From: Arthrobacter ruber
Lineage (GTDB): Bacteria; Actinomycetota; Actinomycetes; Actinomycetales; Micrococcaceae
DNA length: 64,000 nt
Assembly: GCF_002954225.1 (NCBI RefSeq)
Contig: NZ_PPTH01000010.1
Coordinates: 40,464-104,463, forward strand
Reading direction: 5' to 3'
Made by a program: the position numbers and the translations under genes. The notes beneath the pieces are model-generated. The model was given only the letters and a program-made list of their open reading frames with translations. It was not told the origin of the DNA and searched no databases. Every line of letters begins with the position of its first letter. Positions within the stretch are counted from its first letter, which is position 1. Positions 29,320 to 37,838 of the stretch are shown here, one piece after another.

Positions 29320-29343
29320 TGAACTGCACCCCAGAAGTTGGAC
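29320..29343. mobile_element. Possible IS3-family end remnant
   Basis: TGAACTGCACCCCAGAAGTTGGAC closely resembles the terminal inverted repeats typical of IS3-family elements (TGA.CTG.CCCC..AAGTTGGAC). No transposase gene or second end was found nearby. It sits just before the truncated lsr2 copy, so an IS-mediated deletion could have removed that gene's 5' part. Confidence 0.4.
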
Positions 29344-29386
29344 TGCAAGTTAGTCCAGTCTCTGAGGACCCATCCACTGTTCGAGG

Positions 29387-29602
29387 TTGTGCACGTCCAC
29401 CGATGTTGAGGCACGCAAAGCCAGAACCGGTCGCAGGGGCCAGGGCGAACAGAAGTCCGCCTCACCGCCTTCCTCGACGAGCCGATCCAAGCGCGAGGAC
29501 ACGCAGCAGATCCGCCAGTGGGCACAGGACAACGGCTACAACCCCAGCTCCCGGGGACGCATCACCCAATCGATCATCGACGCCTACAACGAAGCCCACT
29601 AG
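29387..29602 (+). pseudogene. Truncated second lsr2 copy
   Basis: The frame keeps only the end of Lsr2: EARKARTGRRGQGEQK, then SKREDTQQIRQWAQDNGYN and SSRGRITQSIIDAYNEAH. It is nearly identical to the C-terminal domain of the intact gene at 27786-28130. The N-terminal dimerisation domain is missing, with homology starting at about 29392, right after an IS-like end. If translated from the ATG at 29387 it would give a 71-residue DNA-binding fragment without dimerisation, which might act as a competitor. Decay of the adjoining gene suggests a relic. Confidence 0.82.
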
Positions 29603-29640
29603 AACTCACAGTTCGCGGTCGACGAGCTGGCAGGGGGATA

Positions 29641-29994
29641 GTGGCGGGACTGAACGATGTGACGGCGGAAGCTAACGAGCGGTGGGCGAAAGCCGGACCC
29701 TAAGCCCGCGGCTAAGCCGATCTTGAGCTGGGCGATGCGCTGCGAATCTATTGCACCTGATACTTCCGCGCCGGCGTCACCCTCTACGCTGCTGCCCTCG
29801 CCCTGGTCGGCCCGCTCCTGTTCGGCGGCGAACTCACCAGTTGGCGTTTTGTCCTACAGGTAGGCTCGTTCCTTCTCGCCCTGCTCGCAGCGATTGCAGG
29901 TCTCATCTACAACTCCAAGCAAATCAAGCCGCGGGCCGAGCTCCGCAGAAGTCTCTTTATCAAGGCCGAGCCTGAGCCGGCGCGGACGTTGTAG
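29641..29994 (+). pseudogene. Decayed copy of the lsr2-linked membrane protein
   Basis: One frame from the GTG at 29641 reproduces the start of the membrane protein at 28166 (AGLNDVTAEANERWAKA). Three in-frame stops follow (TAA 29701, TAA 29713, TGA 29758). Homology then continues in the same frame through YFRAGVTLYAAALALVGPLL and LLALLAAIAGLIYNSKQIKP. It ends early at a TAG (29992), so the C-terminal third is gone. With the lsr2 fragment it is a dead tandem duplicate of the intact two-gene unit 1.2 kb upstream. Confidence 0.87.
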
Positions 29995-30053
29995 GAGCGG
30001 ACGAAGGAGCCCGGCGGAAATGACCCCACCATGGCTTTGCTGTGCCGGGGCTC

Positions 30054-30590
30054 CTACCGCAGCGGTCGTCCGCGCGGGATGCCGATCTCGTCGGGCGGGA
30101 ACGGCTGGCCGTCGTTGTACTTCTCCTCCAGGCGTGTCACCTCGGCTTCGAGGGCGCGCGCAGCAAGATCGGAGAGCGATCGGTGTCCCTCGAGCCGACT
30201 GGTGGGGCCGTAGGCATTCCTGACGCGCTCAACGACCTCCGCCGGGATCCACACGCCCATCTTCTTTTTCTCTACCGTCACCGTCTCTGAGGCGGGTCGA
30301 GCGGGCACATCAGGGGCTGACGGAGCCTCCACTGCGACGGCAGGCTCTGCGGGGGCCGTGACCGCCGGCGCGAGAACTACCGGGGCTTCGGGCTGAGCGG
30401 CAACCGACTCCAGCACCGGGGGCGCAGCGGCAAGCACGGGTGGCTCCGGCGTCTCATCGACCGCAGCCACATCGGCGCCCATGTCTTTGACGACGCTGGA
30501 CTCAGGAGCCTTTCTCAGACCCTTCTTGCTCTTAAGCTGGGAAAGCGGGTTGGCAGCCCCTCCCCTGCCCGCTGCGGGAGCCGTGCTCAT
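30054..30590 (-). CDS. ParB-like centromere-binding partition protein
   Basis: A 178-residue protein whose ATG overlaps the parA stop (ATGA), so it is translated with parA. The first 105 residues are an Ala/Pro-rich flexible region with SKKGLRKAPES near the start. The C-terminal domain (KKKMGVWIPAEVVERVRNAY, then LEGHRSLSDLAARALEAEVTRLE) has the strand-helix-helix pattern of a ribbon-helix-helix or related DNA-binding fold. Position directly after parA and this layout fit the small centromere-binding partner of plasmid partition systems. Likely targets are the repeats at 31559-32945. It differs from canonical HTH-type ParB. Confidence 0.75.
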   Translation of the reverse strand: MSTAPAAGRGGAANPLSQLKSKKGLRKAPESSVVKDMGADVAAVDETPEPPVLAAAPPVLESVAAQPEAPVVLAPAVTAPAEPAVAVEAPSAPDVPARPASETVTVEKKKMGVWIPAEVVERVRNAYGPTSRLEGHRSLSDLAARALEAEVTRLEEKYNDGQPFPPDEIGIPRGRPLR

Positions 30591-31414
30591 TCCTCGCTTC
30601 CCTTCCAGATCTGGCGTGCGAGCTGCTCGAGGTCGGCCACGAGAACGTTGGACACCGACCCGAAGGACCGAAGCGGCAGGCACGCGGCCTGCGCCTTCGC
30701 GAAGAGCTCGCGATCGGGCAGCAACGGATCCAGCACAATGTCACCGAAGTCGTCGCGGACCTTGTTAATCCAGTACGCCTGATCAGAGCGGCCCTTCCGC
30801 TCCTTGTTGATGACTACGCCGACCAGGTCGATGTCCTCGTTGAGGTTCTCCTGCACCTCGGCGATCGTTGTGACGATCTCGGTCAGGCCCTCCACGGATG
30901 ACACTCGGGGCTCAGTAACGAGCAGGGCGTGGGTCGCGGCCGTGAGGGCGTTGACGGTTAGCAGCCCGAGCGAGGGCGGACAATCGATCAGCACGACGTC
31001 GTAAGTCTCGGCCACGCCCTTCAGGGAGATTCTCAAACGGTGCTCCCGAGCCATCATGGCGTCCCGCTCACGCGATGCAAGATTGCGCTCGGATGGAATC
31101 ACGTCGATGGCCGCAGTCCCCTCCCCCGCCCCTGCCTTCGGTAGCCAGGCTTCGCCGGCGGGCACGATGGCATCGCCTGCCGCTCCGGGGGTGATCTTTT
31201 GGTTGTTGTCCGGATCGCCGTACAGGACGTCATTGAGGGTGAACTCGGGCGAGACGACGCCCAGCGCCGAGGTGGTGTTGCGCTGAGGGTCCGCGTCGAT
31301 GACCAGCACGCGCTTCCCCAGCTTGTCGGAGAACGCCTCTGCAAGGCCTGTCACCAGGGTCGTCTTGCCGACGCCACCCTTCTGGTTACAGACTGCAATG
31401 ATTCTCGCCGTCAT
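30587..31414 (-). CDS. parA: ParA partition ATPase
   Basis: A 275-residue ParA/MinD-family ATPase. The deviant Walker A (CNQKGGVGKTTL, residues 9-20) carries the signature Lys. Asp-containing IDADPQRN and Walker B-like VLIDCPPSLG follow, as does the GVVINKERKGRS region. The ATG at 31414 has GGAAGG 7 bases upstream; the in-frame start at 31471 is less likely. The protein partitions plasmid copies together with the small partner encoded downstream. The repeat array lies directly upstream and may contain its promoter and centromere. Confidence 0.93.
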   Translation of the reverse strand: MTARIIAVCNQKGGVGKTTLVTGLAEAFSDKLGKRVLVIDADPQRNTTSALGVVSPEFTLNDVLYGDPDNNQKITPGAAGDAIVPAGEAWLPKAGAGEGTAAIDVIPSERNLASRERDAMMAREHRLRISLKGVAETYDVVLIDCPPSLGLLTVNALTAATHALLVTEPRVSSVEGLTEIVTTIAEVQENLNEDIDLVGVVINKERKGRSDQAYWINKVRDDFGDIVLDPLLPDRELFAKAQAACLPLRSFGSVSNVLVADLEQLARQIWKGSEE

Positions 31415-31558
31415 GGCGCACCTTCCGTTGACTGTAGTGACAGCCACGCCGGAGGGAGCCCGAGAACACACGGGCTCGGAATCCTCGGTGCCGGCGTGGC
31501 CGAAGTTCTTCCGCTCAGACTAGCGGCGCGGTAGCAGGTTACGCGCGAGCCACGCCGC

Positions 31559-32945
31559 GGAAGAAATGGAACCATTAGGGAACTTACCTCAATTCTTCCC
31601 CGTAATCTTATAGAAGAAATTGAACCATTAATTAATGGTAGAAACGTCACCTTAACCAGATCCGTGGCGGCCGCGGTACGGAAGAAACGGTTCCATTTCT
31701 GTCGCCCCCTGCATGGAAGGCAACCGAGTGGCCCTGGGAAAAAATGGTGCCATTCAGTAGATTCGGCTAGGGACGAAAAGGCTCCATTTCTGCTCGACGG
31801 CATCACCCGCCATTGAGCGGACCACCGGGAGCGTGAGTCCGGTATTGGACGAAACAGAACCATTAGCGCCAACGCTCCCCCGGACAGGCAGGTCAGACCC
31901 GCACCCCGAGCTTGGAAGAAATTGATCCATTTGGGATAATCTGTTTCGGCTTAGCTGCACGAAACAGGCGCTGACGACAGATATTACGGATGGATCCATT
32001 TCTTCCCGCTGCCCGGCAAAACCCGGCGGCCGTCTAGATAACCAATAGAACCATTTCTTCTCCTCGGCGAATCCTAGCTGGGTCCGCTAATCCAGAGCCT
32101 CAGTGGAAAGAAATGGATACATTTTTACCTTAGCTGTCGGTCGTGTCGACGGCCTTGCTCTTCAAGGCCCGAGTTCGATCACCATCACGTTCAAGACCAG
32201 GCCTCCTGGAAGAAATGGTTCCAAGGCCTTCCTCAGGTCACGATGTTCATCGCTGGCTGTCAGGTGTGCTGCCAGCCGGCTGAGCTGAATCAATGGAACC
32301 ATTTCTTCTCCAAGTCGAAGATAGAAAGGGTTCCATTCCACTATGGTTTTGAGAAGAAAGGGCACCATTTGGTCCCCGGGCAGAAAAATACTTAATGGTT
32401 CCAATACCCCCCTGAAAGAGGCTGGTGGTCCGGGCGGTCTTGGTGCGATGTCGGTGGGTGAACGACGCCGCTCGAGCACAGTGGCGATCCTGCGGGATGC
32501 CGACGCCGGATCTAGCCCAACCAAGCGGAGCGGCTCAAGAAGAAACGGTGCCATGAGGACTACTGGCAGAACGGGCCCTAATGGCACCATTCCTGCCTGC
32601 CCCTACCATCGGGAGTCGATGGCGGGGGAGTGGGCTTGAGGTAGGCCAGGGGTGGGCTGACATCCGGAGACGTAGGGCGAGGTGTGGAAGGGCAGTGACG
32701 CGAGCGGGGGAGTGGGCGCTCGGTGACGGCCAATCCACTGGCCGAACGCGCCCGACCGGAAGTTAGTCTGGAAGAAATTGAACCAATCGTAATGTGGACT
32801 TATTGGACCCATTAGATGAACAAGTTCCAATTGTTCCAATTGTTCCAAGTCCAAGAAGGCCCGTACGGCCAGCGAGATCAGCTCCAGATTGAGGAGTGGA
32901 CAGTGACGGAAGAAATGGGTCTATTGGTGAAATGGTTCCATTTCT
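31559..32945. repeat. Array of about 20 palindromic repeats: iterons and/or partition centromere
   Basis: The 1.5-kb gap between parA and the rep gene contains about 20 dispersed copies, in both orientations, of a motif close to GAAGAAATGGNNCCATTT. Many are two-fold symmetric around NN. Examples start near 31559, 31612, 31680, 31738, 31772, 31848, 31914, 31990, 32044, 32105, 32207, 32291, 32321, 32351, 32393, 32537, 32579, 32769, 32799, 32908 and 32928. TTCCAATTG-type direct repeats (32824-32849) add to the array. No supported gene lies inside. It is probably the replication origin, the ParB-like binding region, or both. Confidence 0.85.
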
Positions 32946-32958
32946 GGATCTGGACCCC

Positions 32959-34785
32959 TTATCTGAAGGCATACGCCGCCAGCGTCCAGTCCTCCGTTAC
33001 AGGCTCGAATAGATGCCAGGGGTAGTCGTCGCCTGGGGAGAGGAGTTGCTGCTGGAGATCCGCCGTATGCCCGGCAAGCCAGGCGCGCCAAACGGCCCTC
33101 TCGGCCCTGTATCGGGCGACCTGACGCTCAACGGCCTCCGGTACGCCGAAGTACTCGGCGAGGAGTGCCAGGCTCGTGCCAGTAACCACGGACCAGCTCT
33201 TGTTGGAGGAGCGGGAGACAAGGTTCCAAGCAGCAAGCACCTCGAGTGCCATTGAAACCGCGGTGCGCCCGATGCCGGTGGCGTGAAGGAGCTCCGTCGT
33301 AGATAGGGGAGTGGGAGAGTGCTCGAGGGCCTCGTACAGCAGCGCTGCGGGGATTCCCAGCTCCCTGAAGACGGGCCGGAGGGCATGGAGCTTCCCCTTA
33401 CGCCAAGAGATGTCTGAGGCGTCCGCCTGCAAGGCCTCAGGCACCACGAGGGTGTAGAGATCCCCGTGGGTGCCGCGTCCTGACTCGATCAGGGTGACGA
33501 GCGGCTCTGACTCGGTCCTGAGCTCCTTCAGGTGTGCCGCAACCGTGGTGTGATCGATGCCGGATGCAATGGCGAGGGACCTGGTCCCGAACTCCACGTA
33601 TCTGCTGCCTGTCATGTGTGCTGCAACTCCCAGCGCCCTCAGCAGCATCCTCTTCGCCATGCCGTCCCTCCTGTCCCTGTACCGGACCTCAGCCAGGGCC
33701 AGAGCGTTGCGCCAGGTTCGAATAAAGCGGTGCTCCGAATCTGAGCCGCGAGTCAATGACGCAGTAACCCCTGCCGGCTGTGTATTTGGCTGGCTTGTGG
33801 GGGAAATACGGCCATTGTTCTTCCCGGCTGGATATGCCGCCAGAAATGCCTTGGCCTTGCGCCAGTCGCGCTCGAGTGCCTTGAACCGGTGCCTGCTGGG
33901 GTAGCGTGCGAAGAACTGTGCCAGGCCGGGCCAGATGCCCTGTTTCATGCGCCGCTCGACGTCCAGCAGACTCAGTCCGGCGGCCGCTGCTGCAACGAGG
34001 ACGGCTTGGCGTGCCGCTGAAGGGGAGTCGTACCGATTGGTGTCGAACAGGCCGTCGGTGGCGATAGACAGCGTGGTGCGGGACATGCCTCGAACCGGTG
34101 CTGTGGCCTCGTCGTCAAATGCCGTGTCGATCGACGGTTCGTACTCCTGCTCGAGCCGGAAAGCGCGGGCCGCGGCGATCTCCGGGGCCAGGTCTGCAAC
34201 GAGCCGGTTCCAGACAGCCTTCGAGTTCGGCCGGCGCGCGATGTCGTAGGCCATGGTTAGGCTCATGTCGAGCATCTGGTGACCGCCGCGCTTGTGGACG
34301 CTGCCGGGTGTGCGCATGCAGCCGTGGTGAAGGTTTTGATGCGGAGACCTGTCCAGGCTCCGGTGGCGGCTGCCGAGTGCCTCGACGAGCTCGCGCGCTT
34401 CATGAAACGGAACACGTTCCTCCAACGGAACGTAGATGTGGCGGCCGCCGTTGGGGGAGTAGTCCGCTATCCAGCGGGCACCCATGTCGTGCAGCCAGGC
34501 CGTGACAAGGTAGACGTCGGCGTCGACCCTGTCTGTGCCGTCCACGGAGGAGTCGAAGTCGAGGAAGATGGCGCGGCAGGTGCCGTCCTTGCCGATGATG
34601 CGCACGGCAGCCGGCTTGGACGGCAGGGCGTCGGTCAGCTCGCGCTCAAAGCGCTGAGGGTAGCTCTTACCGGCGTCCGGGGAAATGCGAACGCGGGGCT
34701 GACCAGCCAGGAGGGGTGCGAGGGCTGCCCACACCACGGCAGGGTCGTCAGAAACTACCGCGACACGCGGCACGCCGGGGTGCAT
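32959..34785 (-). CDS. Plasmid replication initiator / primase-like protein
   Basis: A 608-residue protein. The N-terminal half looks like an archaeo-eukaryotic-type primase: AIFLDFDSS with acidic residues, DVYLVTAWLHDMGARWIADY, then SPNGGRHIYVPL, and later HGCMRTPGSVHKRGGHQML. The C-terminal half contains winged-helix-like segments (RSLAIASGIDHTTVAAHLKEL; STTELLHATGIGRTAVSMALEVL). Such primase plus wHTH fusions serve as Rep proteins of actinobacterial plasmids. It directs towards the repeat array that lies just beyond its 3' end, as expected for an iteron-type origin. The start ATG lacks a strong SD, so the exact start is uncertain. Confidence 0.85.
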   Translation of the reverse strand: MHPGVPRVAVVSDDPAVVWAALAPLLAGQPRVRISPDAGKSYPQRFERELTDALPSKPAAVRIIGKDGTCRAIFLDFDSSVDGTDRVDADVYLVTAWLHDMGARWIADYSPNGGRHIYVPLEERVPFHEARELVEALGSRHRSLDRSPHQNLHHGCMRTPGSVHKRGGHQMLDMSLTMAYDIARRPNSKAVWNRLVADLAPEIAAARAFRLEQEYEPSIDTAFDDEATAPVRGMSRTTLSIATDGLFDTNRYDSPSAARQAVLVAAAAAGLSLLDVERRMKQGIWPGLAQFFARYPSRHRFKALERDWRKAKAFLAAYPAGKNNGRISPTSQPNTQPAGVTASLTRGSDSEHRFIRTWRNALALAEVRYRDRRDGMAKRMLLRALGVAAHMTGSRYVEFGTRSLAIASGIDHTTVAAHLKELRTESEPLVTLIESGRGTHGDLYTLVVPEALQADASDISWRKGKLHALRPVFRELGIPAALLYEALEHSPTPLSTTELLHATGIGRTAVSMALEVLAAWNLVSRSSNKSWSVVTGTSLALLAEYFGVPEAVERQVARYRAERAVWRAWLAGHTADLQQQLLSPGDDYPWHLFEPVTEDWTLAAYAFR

Positions 34786-34958
34786 GATTTCTGGCAGCGC
34801 AGCAAGGCGCTGTTGTACGATGAACCTGTTCCTCTCAAAGGAATAGCGAAGGAACCCTTCACTGGGGTTTGTTCAAAGGGCAGGATCCGCAAGGACCCTG
34901 TAACGGCTCTTCACCCTCGCCGGCAAGCATCCGGGTGATGAGCAACATCTGTCATTGG

Positions 34959-34983
34959 AAGGCCCGCCTTGTGCGGGCCTTCT
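34959..34983. terminator. Rho-independent-type hairpin
   Basis: AAGGCCCGC and GCGGGCCTT form a perfect 9-base stem with a 5-base loop, followed on the plus strand by CTTATGCTT. It sits between the end of the RHH gene and the start of the rep gene, so it probably ends transcription of the RHH gene. Confidence 0.65.
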
Positions 34984-34988
34984 TATGC

Positions 34989-35216
34989 TTAAGAGGCCAT
35001 GTTGATCGGCAGGACCTCCTGGTTGTCCCTCTTAGTGAGATCCACGTGCTGGAGGCGCATGGCAAGGGCAGACTCGATCATCTCCGTGATCGTGAGTCCT
35101 TCGAGCTCGGCGGCCTGATGTACTTGGTCGGCCATGCGGGCAGGGATCTTTCCACCGACGAATCGACGGTCGCCTTTGAACCGGCGACCGATCTTGCGTG
35201 GAGTAGATTCAGCCAT
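34989..35216 (-). CDS. Ribbon-helix-helix protein (CopG-like)
   Basis: A 75-residue protein from the ATG at 35216 (a TTG two codons upstream is possible). FVGGKIPARMADQVHQAAELEGLTITEMIESALAMRL has the strand (GGKIPARM) then two helices of an RHH DNA-binding domain, with a basic N-terminus and polar tail. Such proteins control plasmid copy number, partition or antitoxin expression. It is followed by a terminator and then the rep gene on the same strand, so a role in control of replication is plausible. No toxin partner is adjacent. Confidence 0.78.
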   Translation of the reverse strand: MAESTPRKIGRRFKGDRRFVGGKIPARMADQVHQAAELEGLTITEMIESALAMRLQHVDLTKRDNQEVLPINMAS

Positions 35217-35387
35217 TCCCAATCGGTCCTTTGCTCATGTGCGCTCCGATTGCCAGCCGGGGCTGACTCGGTAGCACGAGGATCAATCTGTCTCTAGCTG
35301 CTCCTAGGCTCCGAGCTCGTCGCGCGGTGGCCCAGTTGCGGCTAGTGAAAAACTACCAGCGCCGGGGAACGATTGGCGGGAAGCTGG

Positions 35388-35411
35388 CACATCGTTTTGT
35401 AAAACGATGTG
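35388..35411. repeat. 24-base perfect palindrome
   Basis: CACATCGTTTT and AAAACGATGTG are perfect 11-base arms around a central GT. The layout (11+GT+11) is the same as at 2890-2913, though the sequence differs. It may be an operator for one of the flanking DNA-binding proteins or a recombination/transfer site. Confidence 0.6.
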
Positions 35412-35570
35412 CGCGTGAGCTGATCGGAGGGGGCTCCGAAGTATCGCGTGGGTTGGGCGCACGGGCCACGCCTGCCGACCTATGGGCGAAATGCGCCTAA
35501 TGTCCCCATTGTTTCCGGGCCTTTTACGGCCCGGATGAGGCCGAAGATGACCCCAACCGGCCGCGAGCCA

Positions 35571-35602
35571 CAACGGTTCCATTTGAACCGTTTCTTCCTC
35601 GC
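35571..35602. repeat. Outlying copy of the origin-type repeat
   Basis: CAACGGTTCCATTTGAACCGTTTCTTCC contains the same GGTTCCATTT and ACCGTTTCTTC elements as the 31559-32945 array, in inverted arrangement. It lies about 2.6 kb away, beyond the rep gene. Confidence 0.65.
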
Positions 35603-35848
35603 AATGCTCAAGATGCCCGCTATCGTTTTTCGTTAGACGTCCGCAAGGCATCCTTGAAGGCCGACGAACCGCCCTGAGAAAAAGTTTTTGTAAGGTGTCT
35701 CGGCGTGTCGCCCTGAGGGACGAGTGGTGAGTGGGCGTGTCGCGCGACACGTCCCCCTGCCTGCCGGTCGGCTGCATCTGGCTCCCTAACGATTGAAGGA
35801 CTGTACCAATATGGCACATTCCTCCAAACCACAGCAATTAGAGCAGTC

Positions 35849-36157
35849 TCAGCTCTTCCATGCCCATTGGATCAGCTTCGCTTTCGCGTCCTCTGCGGGG
35901 ACGTCAATCGACCTGGAGCGGAAGGCTTCTCCGAACATGGTCCTGACCGACCTCGTAGTACGAAAGTACTGGCCGTGCTTGTCAATACGGCGGGCGGACA
36001 CGCCGAGGTAGCGGGCCGTCTGCCGGCGGTCCATGCCGGCCTCGATGCAAATCCTGACGGCGCGGAAGATGACGGCGTAGGCGGCCTCGTTCTCCGGGTT
36101 GGCCTTGGTCAGGATGCGCTCTACAGCGCGCTTGGCCTCTGGTGGCGTCTGACTCAC
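35849..36157 (-). CDS. Small HTH protein
   Basis: A 102-residue protein beginning GTG (SQTPPEAKRAVERIL) at 36157 with GAGGAGAG 4 bases upstream. The middle (AVRICIEAGMDRRQTARYLGVSARRIDKHGQYF) is a good helix-turn-helix. The tail is basic and helical. Family unknown. It follows the membrane-protein gene by about 10 bases and is probably in one operon with it and the HTH gene upstream (37660 to 35849). A longer frame overlapping the membrane gene is rejected because the SD fixes the start. Confidence 0.72.
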   Translation of the reverse strand: MSQTPPEAKRAVERILTKANPENEAAYAVIFRAVRICIEAGMDRRQTARYLGVSARRIDKHGQYFRTTRSVRTMFGEAFRSRSIDVPAEDAKAKLIQWAWKS

Positions 36158-36167
36158 GTTTCTCTCC

Positions 36168-36935
36168 TCATTCGATCGATAGATCGATGTCAAGCGTGTT
36201 GCGGGGTAGTTGGCGCCTCCGGGCGAAAGCGAAGGCCCACAGCCCGAGGACGACGCAAGCTGTCGAAATGTACGACACCAGCATGAACATGTAGAACGCC
36301 TCGGGACCTGCTGGAAGTTCCAAGGGGAAGTAGGCCAGGGCGCGGAGGGTGGACAGTGCAAGACCGGTGCATATCAGAGCGGAACCTAAGCGGCCTATTC
36401 GTAGCGGGTTGCGTCTGGCATCCCGGAATGTGGGGCGGATGAGCGGCGCCCCGACGTAGGCAACGTAGGCGAGCATGATCCACGTGTTGATATCGACGGG
36501 TAGCTGATCCGCGTAGTTCGCGAGCTGCGGCGATGGCTGGGGGGTATCCGCAGTAACCAACGTCGCGAACAGTCCGACAGTGGCGAGGCCGATTGCTATA
36601 GCTCCACGAGTGCCGACGTTCCACCGGAGGGCAACGGTCGAGTTGTATGCCCGGCTCAGGTGTTCACCGAGGAAGGCGACGGCCAACAACGCGCAGTATT
36701 TGGAGATAAGGTCCGTGCCATTGGAGAGCGGAAGCATCTCCTCCATCCAGATGTAGACCGGCGGCATCAGAAGGACGTACGACGTGGTGAGAAGGATCCC
36801 GAGGAGCGCAAGCCGGCCGCTGCGACGATAGAGGATAGCGGCGCCCTCTGGCTTGGCGGAGGTGAGGCGCTTGAACGTGAGGCTTCCCAGCAGAATCAGC
36901 ATCAGGCTAACCGGGATCACGTACAGGCTTGTCAT
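36168..36935 (-). CDS. Seven-span membrane protein, MAB_1171c/DUF6545-like
   Basis: A 255-residue protein with about seven hydrophobic spans (residues roughly 3-20, 42-62, 78-96, 112-130, 152-170, 190-207 and 218-242). The start ATG overlaps the stop of the upstream HTH gene. The combination of an HTH protein and a polytopic membrane protein of this form is known from actinobacteria, where such proteins are labelled MAB_1171c-type putative transporters (DUF6545). I infer membership from layout and topology. Substrate and role are unknown. Being encoded between plasmid maintenance and conjugation genes, it may affect transfer or signalling. Confidence 0.7.
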   Translation of the reverse strand: MTSLYVIPVSLMLILLGSLTFKRLTSAKPEGAAILYRRSGRLALLGILLTTSYVLLMPPVYIWMEEMLPLSNGTDLISKYCALLAVAFLGEHLSRAYNSTVALRWNVGTRGAIAIGLATVGLFATLVTADTPQPSPQLANYADQLPVDINTWIMLAYVAYVGAPLIRPTFRDARRNPLRIGRLGSALICTGLALSTLRALAYFPLELPAGPEAFYMFMLVSYISTACVVLGLWAFAFARRRQLPRNTLDIDLSIE

Positions 36936-37660
36936 CCCAGGATCTCCGTCAGCCGTTCCGCGTATTCAAGTGCCTCCTTGCGCTGCCTCACACGACGCTG
37001 AAGCAGGTTCAAGCGTTGCTGAATGAGCTCGATGAGCTCTTCGTGCTTTATCACCCTTAGCGCTGACTCCCTGACATCTTCAGGCCAGTCACCCTCCTCC
37101 GTGGTGAGCAGTCCTACGACGACAAGGCCAGCCACCAGCGACGTGCCGCTTACCCGAGCAGCTGTGACTGCTTGAAGAGGAGTGAGCTTGTTGTCTGAAA
37201 GCTGCGTGAACAGGTACGTGATTGCCGTGCCTGTTTTCTCAGCCACATCGTGGCGGACATCCCCGGTGTCGATGGCATCAATCCAGGCCCGGTGCGAACC
37301 ATCGTGCGGAAAATCGATTCTGACATGGTCGTCACGCGGGAAAAGCGTGGCATGGGTTCGGTGCTGGAGCTCGGCCATGAGGTCCGCGTGATGAACTTGG
37401 CTCAGCACTTCTGCCGCTGTCGGTGAGCGTGGCCGGCTATCGAGGTCTTCGTACTCCTTGAAGCCCGCCAACGCTGTGACAGGGTCAATTTCGTAGGCGC
37501 GAGCTACCCCAACGACGGTCGACTCCGGAACGTTGCCCCGCCTCATCTGATTGCCCACCGTGACGCGATGCAGTCCGGTCAGCCGGCCCAACTCGCTTGC
37601 CGATGTGGTGATGCCGCGTCCTTCTAGCCATTGCTTGAAGTCAGAACCAGAAACAGCCAC
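36932..37660 (-). CDS. XRE-like HTH regulator
   Basis: A 242-residue protein from a GTG at 37660 with GGAGGT 4 bases upstream. The N-terminal HTH (FKQWLEGRGITTSASELGRLTGLHRVTVGNQMRRG, then PESTVVGVARAYEIDPVTALAGF) is XRE/Cro-like. The C-terminal 150 residues are helical (a coiled-coil-like RLNLLQRRVRQRKEALEYAERL at the end) and probably oligomerise or sense a partner. It overlaps the membrane-protein gene by 4 bases and is divergent from the conjugation operon. It may regulate both through the inverted repeats at 37712-37757. Confidence 0.8.
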   Translation of the reverse strand: MAVSGSDFKQWLEGRGITTSASELGRLTGLHRVTVGNQMRRGNVPESTVVGVARAYEIDPVTALAGFKEYEDLDSRPRSPTAAEVLSQVHHADLMAELQHRTHATLFPRDDHVRIDFPHDGSHRAWIDAIDTGDVRHDVAEKTGTAITYLFTQLSDNKLTPLQAVTAARVSGTSLVAGLVVVGLLTTEEGDWPEDVRESALRVIKHEELIELIQQRLNLLQRRVRQRKEALEYAERLTEILG

Positions 37661-37711
37661 GGCACCTCCTTCGATGAAATTTCTAGATGGGCATGACGCA
37701 GCCCGTAAGCT

Positions 37712-37757
37712 TGATGTCAAAATTTAAGCTATTCTGGTAACTCAGGAATTGACATCA
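37712..37757. promoter_or_regulatory. Inverted repeat in the divergent promoter region
   Basis: TGATGTCAA (37712-37720) and TTGACATCA (37749-37757) are perfect 9-base inverted copies separated by 28 bases, between the HTH gene and the conjugation operon. The first copy lies within TTGATGTCAA, itself symmetric. They could be operator half-sites for the HTH protein. No perfect -35/-10 pair was identified. Confidence 0.45.
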
Positions 37758-37838
37758 CGTCGCTTCCCCAACCTCTCCGATTTTACCGGGCCCTGCCCAA
37801 ACGGTTGGTACCCATCGGGCCCCGAGAAGGAGGTAGCG

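Larger units (their letters stand above)
35217..35848. other. Non-coding region rich in palindromes, possible origin of transfer
   Basis: 630 bases between two small DNA-binding genes. It contains a 24-base palindrome (35388-35411), a CCGGGCC/GGCCCGG hairpin (35515-35534), an outlying copy of the origin-type repeat (35571-35602), GAAAAAGTTTTTGTAAGGTG (35678-35697) and the palindrome CGTGTCGCGCGACACG (35736-35751). No frame has SD or domain support. The density of symmetric sites suggests a cis-acting plasmid locus. Confidence 0.55.

Noticed and set aside
31559..32945. CRISPR array
   Set aside because: Spacing is irregular, copies are in both orientations and imperfect, and no cas gene is present; it is an origin-type repeat array.
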